Of a stretch of DNA of 37,977 nucleotides, positions 31,587 to 37,977 are shown one piece after another. The position numbers and the translations under genes were made by a program. Source of the DNA: Limnochordaceae bacterium (lineage in GTDB: Bacteria > Bacillota > Limnochordia > Limnochordales > DUMU01). Below the pieces are notes generated by a model that worked only from the letters and a program-made list of their open reading frames with translations, did not search any database and was not told the DNA's origin. Position 1 is the first letter of the stretch, and every line of letters begins with the position of its first letter. The DNA lies in NCBI GenBank assembly GCA_014896305.1, contig JADBKQ010000018.1:1-37977 (forward strand), given 5' to 3'.

Positions 31587-32039
31587 GTGGTCTTGCCAAC
31601 TTGGCTGACGAACATTCTCAACGTGGCGACCGACGAGGTCGTGCTCGAGCCTCTGATTCTCCTGGCCGTAGGCTACATGGCCCGGGAGTATCGCGCCAAT
31701 CGGAAGCTCCAGGCGGTGGCCGACCTAACCCTCGATCTGGTCGACTTCATCGAAGAGCACTATGAAGAGTGGGGGATCCGGGGGCCGGACAAAATGCAGC
31801 GCTTCCTCGATCTATTTCGCGAGGAGTTCCACAAGCGGATGGGCTACTATCCCAAGCAAACTGACTTGGACAGCGCCCGCATCCGGGCGGAGGCCTACGT
31901 CCAGCGGGCTCGGCGGGAACAGATCATCGCCCAGGTCCTCAGTGGCCGGCGGGTCGACCGTCGGCCGTCCTTGGGGCGTGGCCATCGTCCAGCGGCTGCG
32001 TGGGAACGAACCCTTCTAAGGCCGGAGCGCTCCGCATAG
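31587..32039 (+). CDS. Hypothetical protein, possibly membrane-associated
   Basis: A protein of about 150 residues that I cannot assign with confidence. A short hydrophobic stretch (EPLILLAVGYMA, about residues 17-28) is followed by a long charged helical part (DLVDFIEEHYEEWG, FLDLFREEFHKRMGYYPKQTDLDSARIRAEAYVQRARREQ) and an Arg-rich tail. The shape loosely recalls small LL-H-type phage holins, but the membrane span is short. GTG 31587 has a GGGGGGGA stretch about 7 nt ahead; the open frame reaches back to 31476 through sequence with no coding signs. It lies between the veg-region terminator and the SleL-like gene. Confidence 0.6.
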   Translation: MVLPTWLTNILNVATDEVVLEPLILLAVGYMAREYRANRKLQAVADLTLDLVDFIEEHYEEWGIRGPDKMQRFLDLFREEFHKRMGYYPKQTDLDSARIRAEAYVQRARREQIIAQVLSGRRVDRRPSLGRGHRPAAAWERTLLRPERSA

Positions 32040-32090
32040 GGTGTACCGTGCAGTGCCCCCAGTGTTGCCACCTCCGGAAGGAGACACCTG

Positions 32091-33584
32091 TTGCCGGTGC
32101 GAGAAGGAGAGGACTCCCGGTGGCTCAGATGGGTACCCGCCCGGATGGGCCGTCGCTCCCGCCTGCCGCTCCTTCGTTACGGGAGTCATGGTGAGGCGGT
32201 GGCCCAACTGCAGCAAGCCTTGTCCACCGCAGGCTTCGATCCTGGACCGGTGGATGGGCGGTACGGCCTCCTCACCGAAGCCGCCGTCCGGGAGCTTCAG
32301 CAGGAAGCCGGGCTGTGGCCGGATGGACGGAGCGGACCTCAGGTCTGGGAGGTTCTCGCTGACCCATACTGGTCTCGTACCCGGCAATTAGTGCAGCTCA
32401 AAGCGGGTCAGTCCCTCGAGATGCTGGGCGTCGCCTGCCAGGCTAACGCCCGCGCCGTGGCCCGCTGGAACGACCTGGCAACTCCTGCCTCGGTGCGGCC
32501 GGGAGATCGGCTTTTCCTTCGGCTCACCTACCGTCTGGGGTTGCCCGCCGTAGGCTGGCTGTCTGCTGCTGCCTCGACCCGCCAGGCGGTCGAGGTGGCC
32601 GCGCCGTACCTTTCGGGAGTGGCCTGCTGGGTGCTGGATGCGTCGGGTCCGGCCGGAATACCGCCTGTCCGGGAATGGGACGGCTGGGCAGACCAGGCCG
32701 AGGCGAGCGGTCTGGAACGTTGGGGCGTCGTCCGGTTGCAGCCGCCGGCCGCTGTCGACCAGCCCACGCCAGAACTGATGCAAACGGGCTTCGCCCAATG
32801 GATTCAGCAGCTGGCTGGGATGCGGGCAGCCGGGATCCTATGGGACTTGCGCCCCTGGCGCCTGCCCGACCAGATGCCGGCGTTACGCCTGTTGCTGGAG
32901 GCGACCAGGGACGCCCTCACGATAAAGGGCGGTTCACAAAGTCCTCCGACCTTGGCTGTCTGGTTGCCACTGCCGGTACGCTCCACGCCCTCGTTTCGCA
33001 CTGCCTGGGAACAGGTGACTGCGTCTTTGCGCGAACAGGCGGACTTTCTTTGGCTCTCCGCCTGGCGGCGTCCCGCCGATTGGCTGCGTGCTCCCCGCCC
33101 GCTGGCCCTGGCGGAGCTGGAAGGCTGGCTCACGCTGGTCCTGACCACGTGGCGACCGTGGAGGGTTGGCCTGGTATTGCCCGTGGGCGGTTGGCGGCTG
33201 GAGGCCGGGCCGAACCCCCTGCCTCCGTCGTCTTCTGCTCGCGGTTCAGCCCTGGGCCCTGCGGTCTGGCCTCTGACTCGCATGGAATGCCTCAGACTGG
33301 GGCAACGGCTGCGGAGCACCGCCTCACGGTTAGGGTCAGCGCCGGACTGGGAGCGGGACGTGGATAGCGGCCTTTTGACCCGAGCCGACCGCTCGGTCTA
33401 CCTGGTGGATCAGTATAGCTGGAGTCGCTGGCTGGAACTGGTGGAACGGCGGCGACTGGGAGGCATCGCCGTATACGGGCTGGGTCAGGAGAATCCGCGC
33501 GGGTGGCCGCTCCTCGCACAACATTCCGGCCGCATTCCCCCCTACTTTCAGGCAAGTCCGGACGGGACGGGCATATCCATGTAA
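32091..33584 (+). CDS. SleL/YaaH-like protein: PG-binding, LysM and degenerate GH18 domains
   Basis: The order resembles spore cortex-associated proteins. A peptidoglycan-binding domain covers residues 26-88 (LRYGSHGEAVAQLQQALSTAGFDPGPVDGRYGLLTEAAVRELQQEAGL). A LysM-like domain follows at about 98-143 (VQLKAGQSLEMLGVACQANARAVARWNDL, then RPGDRLFL). The remainder resembles a GH18 TIM barrel of the YaaH/SleL type (PYLSGVACWVLDASG, then WLPLPV and FLWLSAWRRP). Where active GH18 enzymes have DxxDxE (often DGVNIDFE), this protein reads AGILWDLRPW. The catalytic glutamate is therefore missing and it may bind glycan without cutting it. No signal peptide is visible, as for several proteins loaded onto spores from the mother cell. 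The TTG start has AAGGAG 7 nt upstream. Confidence 0.75.
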   Translation: MPVREGEDSRWLRWVPARMGRRSRLPLLRYGSHGEAVAQLQQALSTAGFDPGPVDGRYGLLTEAAVRELQQEAGLWPDGRSGPQVWEVLADPYWSRTRQLVQLKAGQSLEMLGVACQANARAVARWNDLATPASVRPGDRLFLRLTYRLGLPAVGWLSAAASTRQAVEVAAPYLSGVACWVLDASGPAGIPPVREWDGWADQAEASGLERWGVVRLQPPAAVDQPTPELMQTGFAQWIQQLAGMRAAGILWDLRPWRLPDQMPALRLLLEATRDALTIKGGSQSPPTLAVWLPLPVRSTPSFRTAWEQVTASLREQADFLWLSAWRRPADWLRAPRPLALAELEGWLTLVLTTWRPWRVGLVLPVGGWRLEAGPNPLPPSSSARGSALGPAVWPLTRMECLRLGQRLRSTASRLGSAPDWERDVDSGLLTRADRSVYLVDQYSWSRWLELVERRRLGGIAVYGLGQENPRGWPLLAQHSGRIPPYFQASPDGTGISM

Positions 33585-33680
33585 GCGAACCGAGCGACCA
33601 AGGAATCCACACCAAAGCGGCCCGGCAGGTCAGACCGGAGGGCAGCATGGGTCGGTGGCGGAGTGAAAAGGGGGAGCCCG

Positions 33681-35666
33681 ATGACGCTCAAACTGGACGA
33701 GACAAGTTTGACCCTGCGACGGGTGGATGGGGAGGAGACGGTCTCCGCTCTGGCCAGCGGCGAGGTACGGCTAGGCCTGGGCGAGCCGGAGATTGGGCGG
33801 GTACTGTCTTTGCGCGCGCTGCCGCGCCTTGGCCCGGCCAATTGGAACGAGGGCCAGGCACAGGCAACGGGACTCGTGGACCTGGTGCTGATCTACGAGT
33901 CCGGGGGGCAGGCACAGGCCCGCCGGGTGTCTGGCAGCATGTCAGGGCAGCACGGCGGCGAAGGCCAGGAGACGGAAGGCCAGGGGGTGGAGGCAGGAAG
34001 CGAGGGCGGCGAGGTCGACGCCGGTTCAGGAGCCTCGGAGTGGGGCGAAGGCGCGTCGAACGCCGGTAAGCACCCGCACGGAGAGAAAGATACCGAGGGC
34101 AAGACGCGTGCGACCTCGGCCGAAGGACACCTGCTGACGCCGGAGGACGAGACCGGTGCCGGCCCGGGCGACGTCCTGGAGTCCTCCGTGTGGCGGGATG
34201 CTTTGCAGTTCGAAGCCTGGGCCGAACTCAACTTGCAGGCAGCTCTGGAACGCTCGACCGGTGCTTCTCCGGTCGATGCGGAGCCGGGCAAGGAGCCTAA
34301 CCGGGAGACCCGAACACCGGAGGGACGTCCCGAAGTCGAACAATCCTCCGGTTCGGCTCAATCGGCTGTTACCGACGGGGCCATTCCGGTGGAACTCCGT
34401 GCTGACTGCCGCGTGGAGTCCATCGAGTACCAGGTGGACGAGGATGGGCGAGGCTTACAGGTAGAGGTTTCCCTTAGCGTCACGTTTCGGGCGACTCACC
34501 AGGAGACCATCCAGCTGGTGACTGGCGTCTCTGCGGGCACCAAGCGGGTACACCTGGAAGGTGAGCGAGCGGTATTGGAGCAACTGGTGGGACAGGGGCA
34601 GGCCTCGCAGACGGTACGGGGGCACGTGCCACTCGATACTACTGGGCATCCGGCCGCCCGGCGACTCCTCGATGTACGGCCGGTCGCCGCGATCGAGCGT
34701 TCAGAAGCCGGTTCAGGCAGTGTAGAGGTACAAGGCACTATCCGGCTGGCTGTGCTCTACGTCCCCATCGATGCCAGCCAGGGGGCGCTCGCCGCAGCCT
34801 TCTGGCCGACGGCAACCAAATGGAGTGCGGTGATCCCGGTGGCCGGAACGCAGCCTGGACACAAGCCCCGGCCGAAGGCGAGCATCGGCGGGTTTGACGC
34901 AGCTTTGGACGACGACGGCCGCGGGCTGGAGTTTGCCCTGGAGCTCGAGATTCAGACGGATGTGGTGGCGCTGACCAACCTGACGCTGCTGGAGTCAGTG
35001 GACGGCGACGGCATCGAACTGGCGGTAGCCACGAACGCCCTCGAGCTCGAGGCGCTGGTGGGCGAGACCACCAGCCAGGTCAACCTGCAGCAAGAGCTCG
35101 AAGTGGGTGAGCCGCTGCCCGGTGTAGAGCACGTTCTGCTGGGCGAAGGGCAGATCCGGGTGGATCGAGCTCAGTGCAGGCAGGATCAGGTGCAAGTGGA
35201 AGGCTCGCTGGACCTGGAAATGTTCTACATGGCCGGCGGGTGGGAGGCTACACCGGAGGTGGTATCCTGGCCGAAAGGGTTGGAGTTTGGCGAGACGCTA
35301 GTAGTCCCGGGAGTCCACGCAGGGGATACCGCCAAGGTGGAAGCCCAGGTAGTGGAGGTACAGCTGGTCCGGCGCAACAGCCGGGTGGTTTCTGCCAACG
35401 TCAGCGTGCAGTTCTCCGTGCGAGTCGTGCGCCCGCTGGCAGTCGATGGGGTGACGGACGTAGTGGAGATTCCGCCCCTGGAGGAAGATCCACCGGCACT
35501 CCGGTTCGTCTTACTGCAGCCGGGGGACACGCTCTGGCGGCTGGCCACCCGGTACCGGACGACGGTGGAAGGGCTGAAGGCGGAGAACCCGTGGATCTCC
35601 ACGGAAGGGTTGAAGGCCGGGCGGAAGGTCTGCATTCCGCAACGCATCCTCGTCCGAAACTCGTAG
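33681..35666 (+). CDS. SPOCS (DUF3794) and LysM protein, SipL/SpoVID-like
   Basis: It resembles spore morphogenesis proteins that link coat to cortex: SipL of Clostridioides (three SPOCS domains plus LysM) and SpoVID of Bacillus. SPOCS-like regions are seen at about residues 1-80 plus 170-210, at 235-330 (IPVELRADCRVESIEYQVDEDGRGLQVEV, then IQLVTGVSAGTK) and at 400-590. The LysM domain is at about 612-655 (LQPGDTLWRLATRYRTTVEGLKAENPWI). Odd is a Gly/Glu/Ser-rich insertion of about 95 residues (roughly 82-175) that splits the first SPOCS domain. ATG 33681 is chosen with AAAGGGGGAG 4-5 nt upstream; the open frame starts six codons earlier. It is 661 residues long, larger than SipL. A role in the mother cell during sporulation is inferred. 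Confidence 0.8.
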   Translation: MTLKLDETSLTLRRVDGEETVSALASGEVRLGLGEPEIGRVLSLRALPRLGPANWNEGQAQATGLVDLVLIYESGGQAQARRVSGSMSGQHGGEGQETEGQGVEAGSEGGEVDAGSGASEWGEGASNAGKHPHGEKDTEGKTRATSAEGHLLTPEDETGAGPGDVLESSVWRDALQFEAWAELNLQAALERSTGASPVDAEPGKEPNRETRTPEGRPEVEQSSGSAQSAVTDGAIPVELRADCRVESIEYQVDEDGRGLQVEVSLSVTFRATHQETIQLVTGVSAGTKRVHLEGERAVLEQLVGQGQASQTVRGHVPLDTTGHPAARRLLDVRPVAAIERSEAGSGSVEVQGTIRLAVLYVPIDASQGALAAAFWPTATKWSAVIPVAGTQPGHKPRPKASIGGFDAALDDDGRGLEFALELEIQTDVVALTNLTLLESVDGDGIELAVATNALELEALVGETTSQVNLQQELEVGEPLPGVEHVLLGEGQIRVDRAQCRQDQVQVEGSLDLEMFYMAGGWEATPEVVSWPKGLEFGETLVVPGVHAGDTAKVEAQVVEVQLVRRNSRVVSANVSVQFSVRVVRPLAVDGVTDVVEIPPLEEDPPALRFVLLQPGDTLWRLATRYRTTVEGLKAENPWISTEGLKAGRKVCIPQRILVRNS

Positions 35667-35711
35667 GAAATCGCCATGACTAGCTGTGTAAGAAGTTGCT
35701 ATAGACAGCGA

Positions 35712-35749
35712 CAGATGGACCTCCACGGCGCTACGTGGAGGTCCATCTG
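35712..35749. terminator. Perfect 16-bp hairpin between convergent genes
   Basis: CAGATGGACCTCCACG (35712-35727) and CGTGGAGGTCCATCTG (35734-35749) pair perfectly around a 6-nt loop. It sits between the SipL-like gene (plus) and phoR (minus), where a bidirectional terminator is expected. Neither side carries a convincing T run, so termination might rely on Rho, or the hairpin may only protect mRNA ends. Confidence 0.6.
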
Positions 35750-35772
35750 CCTATTCTCAGGGGTTCGCACGT

Positions 35773-37413
35773 CTACGCGAAGCGGTGAGCCCCGCCGGCC
35801 TGCGGCGGGACGCTCTGGCCGGGAGAGAGGCTCAGCCGTAAGGAGGCGGGGAAGTGGACGGTGAACGTCGTGCCTTCGCCGACCTCGCTATCGACGGTGA
35901 TGGTGGCGCCGTGCCGCTCGACGATGTGCTTGACGATGGAGAGCCCCAGGCCGGTGCCGCCGAGTTCACGGGAACGGGCCTTGTCGACCCGGTAAAATCG
36001 CTCGAAGATGCGGGGCAGATCGCGCTTGGGGATTCCGACGCCGGTGTCTGCCACTGCCAGCTCCAGCTGGCCGGAGGGGAGCTGCCGGGTTCGGATGGTG
36101 ACACGGCCTCCGGCCGGTGTGTACTTGATGGCGTTGTCGGCCAGGTTGAGCAGAAGCCGGCGCAACAGATCCTCATCCCCGCGTAAGAGCGGCAGCGCCG
36201 GGTCGAGGTCCAGCTCAAAGCGAAGGGATTGGTCTCGAGCGCGTGGCCCCAGCGTTTCGTGCACCTCCTTGATCAGGGTGTTGAGGTCGACAGGCTGATA
36301 GCGGAGGGGAATGTCGGGCGATTCCACCCGGGACAGATCCAACAGATCATTGACCAGGGCAACCAGCTGGTCGGTTTGCTGCCGGATAATCTCCAAAAAG
36401 CGGTGGCTGACGGCGGGGTCGTCGATGGCACCGTCAAGCAGGGTTTCGACAAATCCTTTGACCGAGGTCAAGGGAGTGCGCAATTCATGTGACACGTTGG
36501 CGACAAAATCCTTGCGCACCCGCTCCAACCGGCGGAGTTCGGTGATGTCGTGAAAGATCACTACCACGCCCACCACCTGGCCGGAACGGCTGCGCAGCGG
36601 GGCGGCCTCGGTCTGCAGGATGCGCTCTTGTGAGCCCAGCACGATGGTGATCTCACGGCTCTTGGGTACGGCGGAGGCCAGTACTTCTTCGCAGAGTGTA
36701 ACCAGTTCGAAATGGCGGGTTACTTCTACCAGCTGCTTGCCAGCGGCCTCCTGAGCGCTGATGGAAAAGTAGCGCTCGGCGACGGGGTTAAAGAGCAGAA
36801 TCTGATGCCGTTGGTTGATGGCGATGACGCCGTTGAGCAGCGAGCGCAGGATGCCTTCCAGCTGGCTGCTTTTCTCCGTGACCTCGCGAAAACTGGTCTC
36901 CAACCGGTTCGCCATGGTCTCGATCGCTTCGGTCAACGCCCCCACTTCATCGTGGCCGTGAGCCAGCGGCGGGCCGCTGTGGAAGTGGCCGGCAGCGATC
37001 GCCTGGGCCTGGCGGGTGAGGGCGCGGACGGGCTCGAGAATATCCCGGCGGGGGTAGTACAAGGCAGCCACACTGATCAGAGCGGCGAAGGGGACGGCAA
37101 ACAGGAGGGCAGGCCAGAGCGGCGCGCCGTTACGGCCGCTCTGGTAGATCCACCCCATGGTGACGAGGACCGGTAGCAGCGCTACAAGGAAGTATGAAAA
37201 CCACCATTTGACCAGCAGGCGAGAGACCAGAACATGATGGGGGCGAGAAAAGTCGTCCCCTGCTATGACCGGATTTTGCTGGCGTGGTTGGGAACCGTCC
37301 GCAGCGGCCCCGGTCGTAGCGGCGGATGGCAAGTCCCTCAAGGAGACGGCCGGACCAACGGAGTCGGAGGGGTTGGGGTTTGGGTCGGCAGTTGCAGACA
37401 TGGATCCTGCCAC
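35773..37413 (-). CDS. phoR: Sensor histidine kinase PhoR-like
   Basis: A membrane histidine kinase, the likely partner of PhoB. Two membrane spans (about 70-90 and 100-119) are separated by only some ten residues, so there is no extracytoplasmic sensor domain. HAMP (about 122-175), PAS (about 182-290, GVIAINQRHQILLFNPVAERYF), HisKA with phosphoacceptor H309 in NVSHELRTPLTSVKGF, and an HATPase domain follow (NLADNAIKYTPAGG, ADTGVGIPKRDLPRIFERFYR, GGTGLGLSIVKHIVERHG). The first 65 residues are a disordered cytoplasmic leader. The lack of an outer domain fits kinases that sense phosphate through PstSCAB-PhoU. The GTG start has AAGGGGG 7 nt upstream, and a TATAAT on the minus strand (37441-37436) lies just before it. 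A WalK-type role is the main alternative. No response regulator is adjacent. Confidence 0.88.
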   Translation of the reverse strand: MAGSMSATADPNPNPSDSVGPAVSLRDLPSAATTGAAADGSQPRQQNPVIAGDDFSRPHHVLVSRLLVKWWFSYFLVALLPVLVTMGWIYQSGRNGAPLWPALLFAVPFAALISVAALYYPRRDILEPVRALTRQAQAIAAGHFHSGPPLAHGHDEVGALTEAIETMANRLETSFREVTEKSSQLEGILRSLLNGVIAINQRHQILLFNPVAERYFSISAQEAAGKQLVEVTRHFELVTLCEEVLASAVPKSREITIVLGSQERILQTEAAPLRSRSGQVVGVVVIFHDITELRRLERVRKDFVANVSHELRTPLTSVKGFVETLLDGAIDDPAVSHRFLEIIRQQTDQLVALVNDLLDLSRVESPDIPLRYQPVDLNTLIKEVHETLGPRARDQSLRFELDLDPALPLLRGDEDLLRRLLLNLADNAIKYTPAGGRVTIRTRQLPSGQLELAVADTGVGIPKRDLPRIFERFYRVDKARSRELGGTGLGLSIVKHIVERHGATITVDSEVGEGTTFTVHFPASLRLSLSPGQSVPPQAGGAHRFA

Positions 37414-37509
37414 TCGGATTCCCCCTTCCGCCCCGATTATAGCAGAGCGGAGGACCGAACCCGGAGGCCAGGGACAAACAGAGATGGAAAGGCGAATGGG
37501 CGTGAACGG

Positions 37510-37743
37510 CTACCGGGAAGCGGCCTGGGCTTGCTGCAGGGCCCGGCGCAACGCCGAGATCCCCCGTTGCCGCTGTTGCGCGGTGAGGCCAGGCTGTCGC
37601 TGGAGGGTAGCAATGGCGTGGCGAAGCTGGCGGATGTACTCCTGCTGCCGAGCCCGGCCCGCGGTCGTAACTGGAGAAGGCCGACGCCCTGCCCACAACA
37701 GCAAAGGCCCGTGCTGAACTGGGGTTGCCTCGTTCCGGTGCAT
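37510..37743 (-). CDS. Small hypothetical protein upstream of phoR
   Basis: A 77-residue Gln/Arg/Ala-rich protein, helical in its second half (RQQEYIRQLRHAIATLQRQPGLTAQQRQRGISALRRALQQAQAASR). I do not recognise a family. The ATG at 37743 has AAGGGGGA about 8 nt upstream, nearly the same site as phoR uses. It ends 96 bp before phoR, and a TATAAT lies in that gap, so phoR probably has its own promoter. Overlapping plus-strand open frames have no such start signal. Whether it is expressed is uncertain. Confidence 0.45.
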   Translation of the reverse strand: MHRNEATPVQHGPLLLWAGRRPSPVTTAGRARQQEYIRQLRHAIATLQRQPGLTAQQRQRGISALRRALQQAQAASR

Positions 37744-37906
37744 AGCTGGATCCCCCTTGCCCTACCTGGGAGTCGTTTCTACCAGTGGGAGTATGGGAGG
37801 CTCTTGTCCAGGCTATGCAGCCGAAGCCAAAAACTGAACTTGTGACCGGTGCCTTGGCGGCGTGGCGTTTTACGCTGGGAAATCCCTGGCCGGTCGCCCT
37901 ATCCAC

Positions 37907-37977
37907 TTACAGCCGCGGCAGGGTGATCCCCTGTTGCTTTTGATACTTTCCGTGACGCTGGGCGTACGTCACCAGGC
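37907..37977 (-). CDS. C-terminal end of a gene leaving the window
   Basis: The minus strand is open from the window edge to TAA at 37909-37907 and encodes the ending LVTYAQRHGKYQKQQGITLPRL. The composition is protein-like, and the stop is followed by the small ORF upstream of phoR in the same direction. Only 22 residues are visible, too few to name the protein. Confidence 0.5.
   Translation of the reverse strand, partial: LVTYAQRHGKYQKQQGITLPRL

Noticed and set aside
37130-37906. 258-residue minus-strand open frame over the phoR start
   Set aside because: It overlaps phoR in another frame. phoR has a good start site and complete kinase domains, whereas this translation has no motif.

Overview
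The window reads as a chromosomal segment of a moderately high-GC, spore-forming member of the Firmicutes (Bacillota), probably a deep-branching or clostridia-like lineage. The basis is gene content and order. There is a large Bacillus-type SRP RNA followed by dnaX-yaaK-recR. An rpsF-ssb-rpsR-(MazG-like)-yybS-rplI-lonC-dnaB block follows, and later a ksgA/ykuK/veg neighbourhood with two LysM proteins of sporulation type (SleL-like and SipL/SpoVID-like). GTG and TTG starts with strong purine-rich ribosome binding sites are common. No species is assigned, and I see no tRNA, rRNA, CRISPR array or transposase.

Layout. 1-2040 holds no convincing protein gene. It contains three 16-bp GC palindromes, several families of direct and tandem repeats, a consensus sigma-A promoter, and the SRP RNA with its terminator. 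2041-5568 is dnaX-yaaK-recR on the plus strand. 5528-8731 (minus) carries hflX and an orphan sugar-type solute-binding protein, which separate recR from a yaaL-like gene (9003-9590). 9691-11470 is a promoter, a structured leader, rpsF-ssb-rpsR and a terminator. 11659-19606 is a tightly packed plus-strand run: MazG-like, yybS, rplI, lonC, aroE, ddl, dnaB and a small coupled ORF.

19614-28944 is mostly the phosphate system on the minus strand: phoU, then (after an oppositely oriented 891-residue membrane protein) pstB2, pstA, pstC, pstS, pstB1 and phoB. The likely sensor kinase phoR lies about 7 kb further on (35773-37413). A candidate PhoP/PhoB box lies before pstS and a perfect inverted repeat lies between pstS and pstC. 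Phosphate would be captured by PstS, imported by PstCA powered by one of two PstB ATPases, and sensed through PstSCAB-PhoU-PhoR to control PhoB.

29256-35666 (plus) is ksgA, ykuK, veg with two tandem promoters, an unassigned structured RNA plus strong terminator, a small hypothetical protein, an SleL-like protein that appears to lack the GH18 catalytic acid, and an SPOCS-LysM spore coat/cortex morphogenesis protein. The right edge holds a small ORF upstream of phoR and the C-terminus of a gene that runs out of the window.

The most interesting unexplained elements are the palindromes with symmetric base changes (307-472), the promoter 140 nt upstream of the SRP RNA, the structured RNA at 31311-31413, and the membrane protein embedded in the Pho region. 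None of these amounts to proof of a new system.
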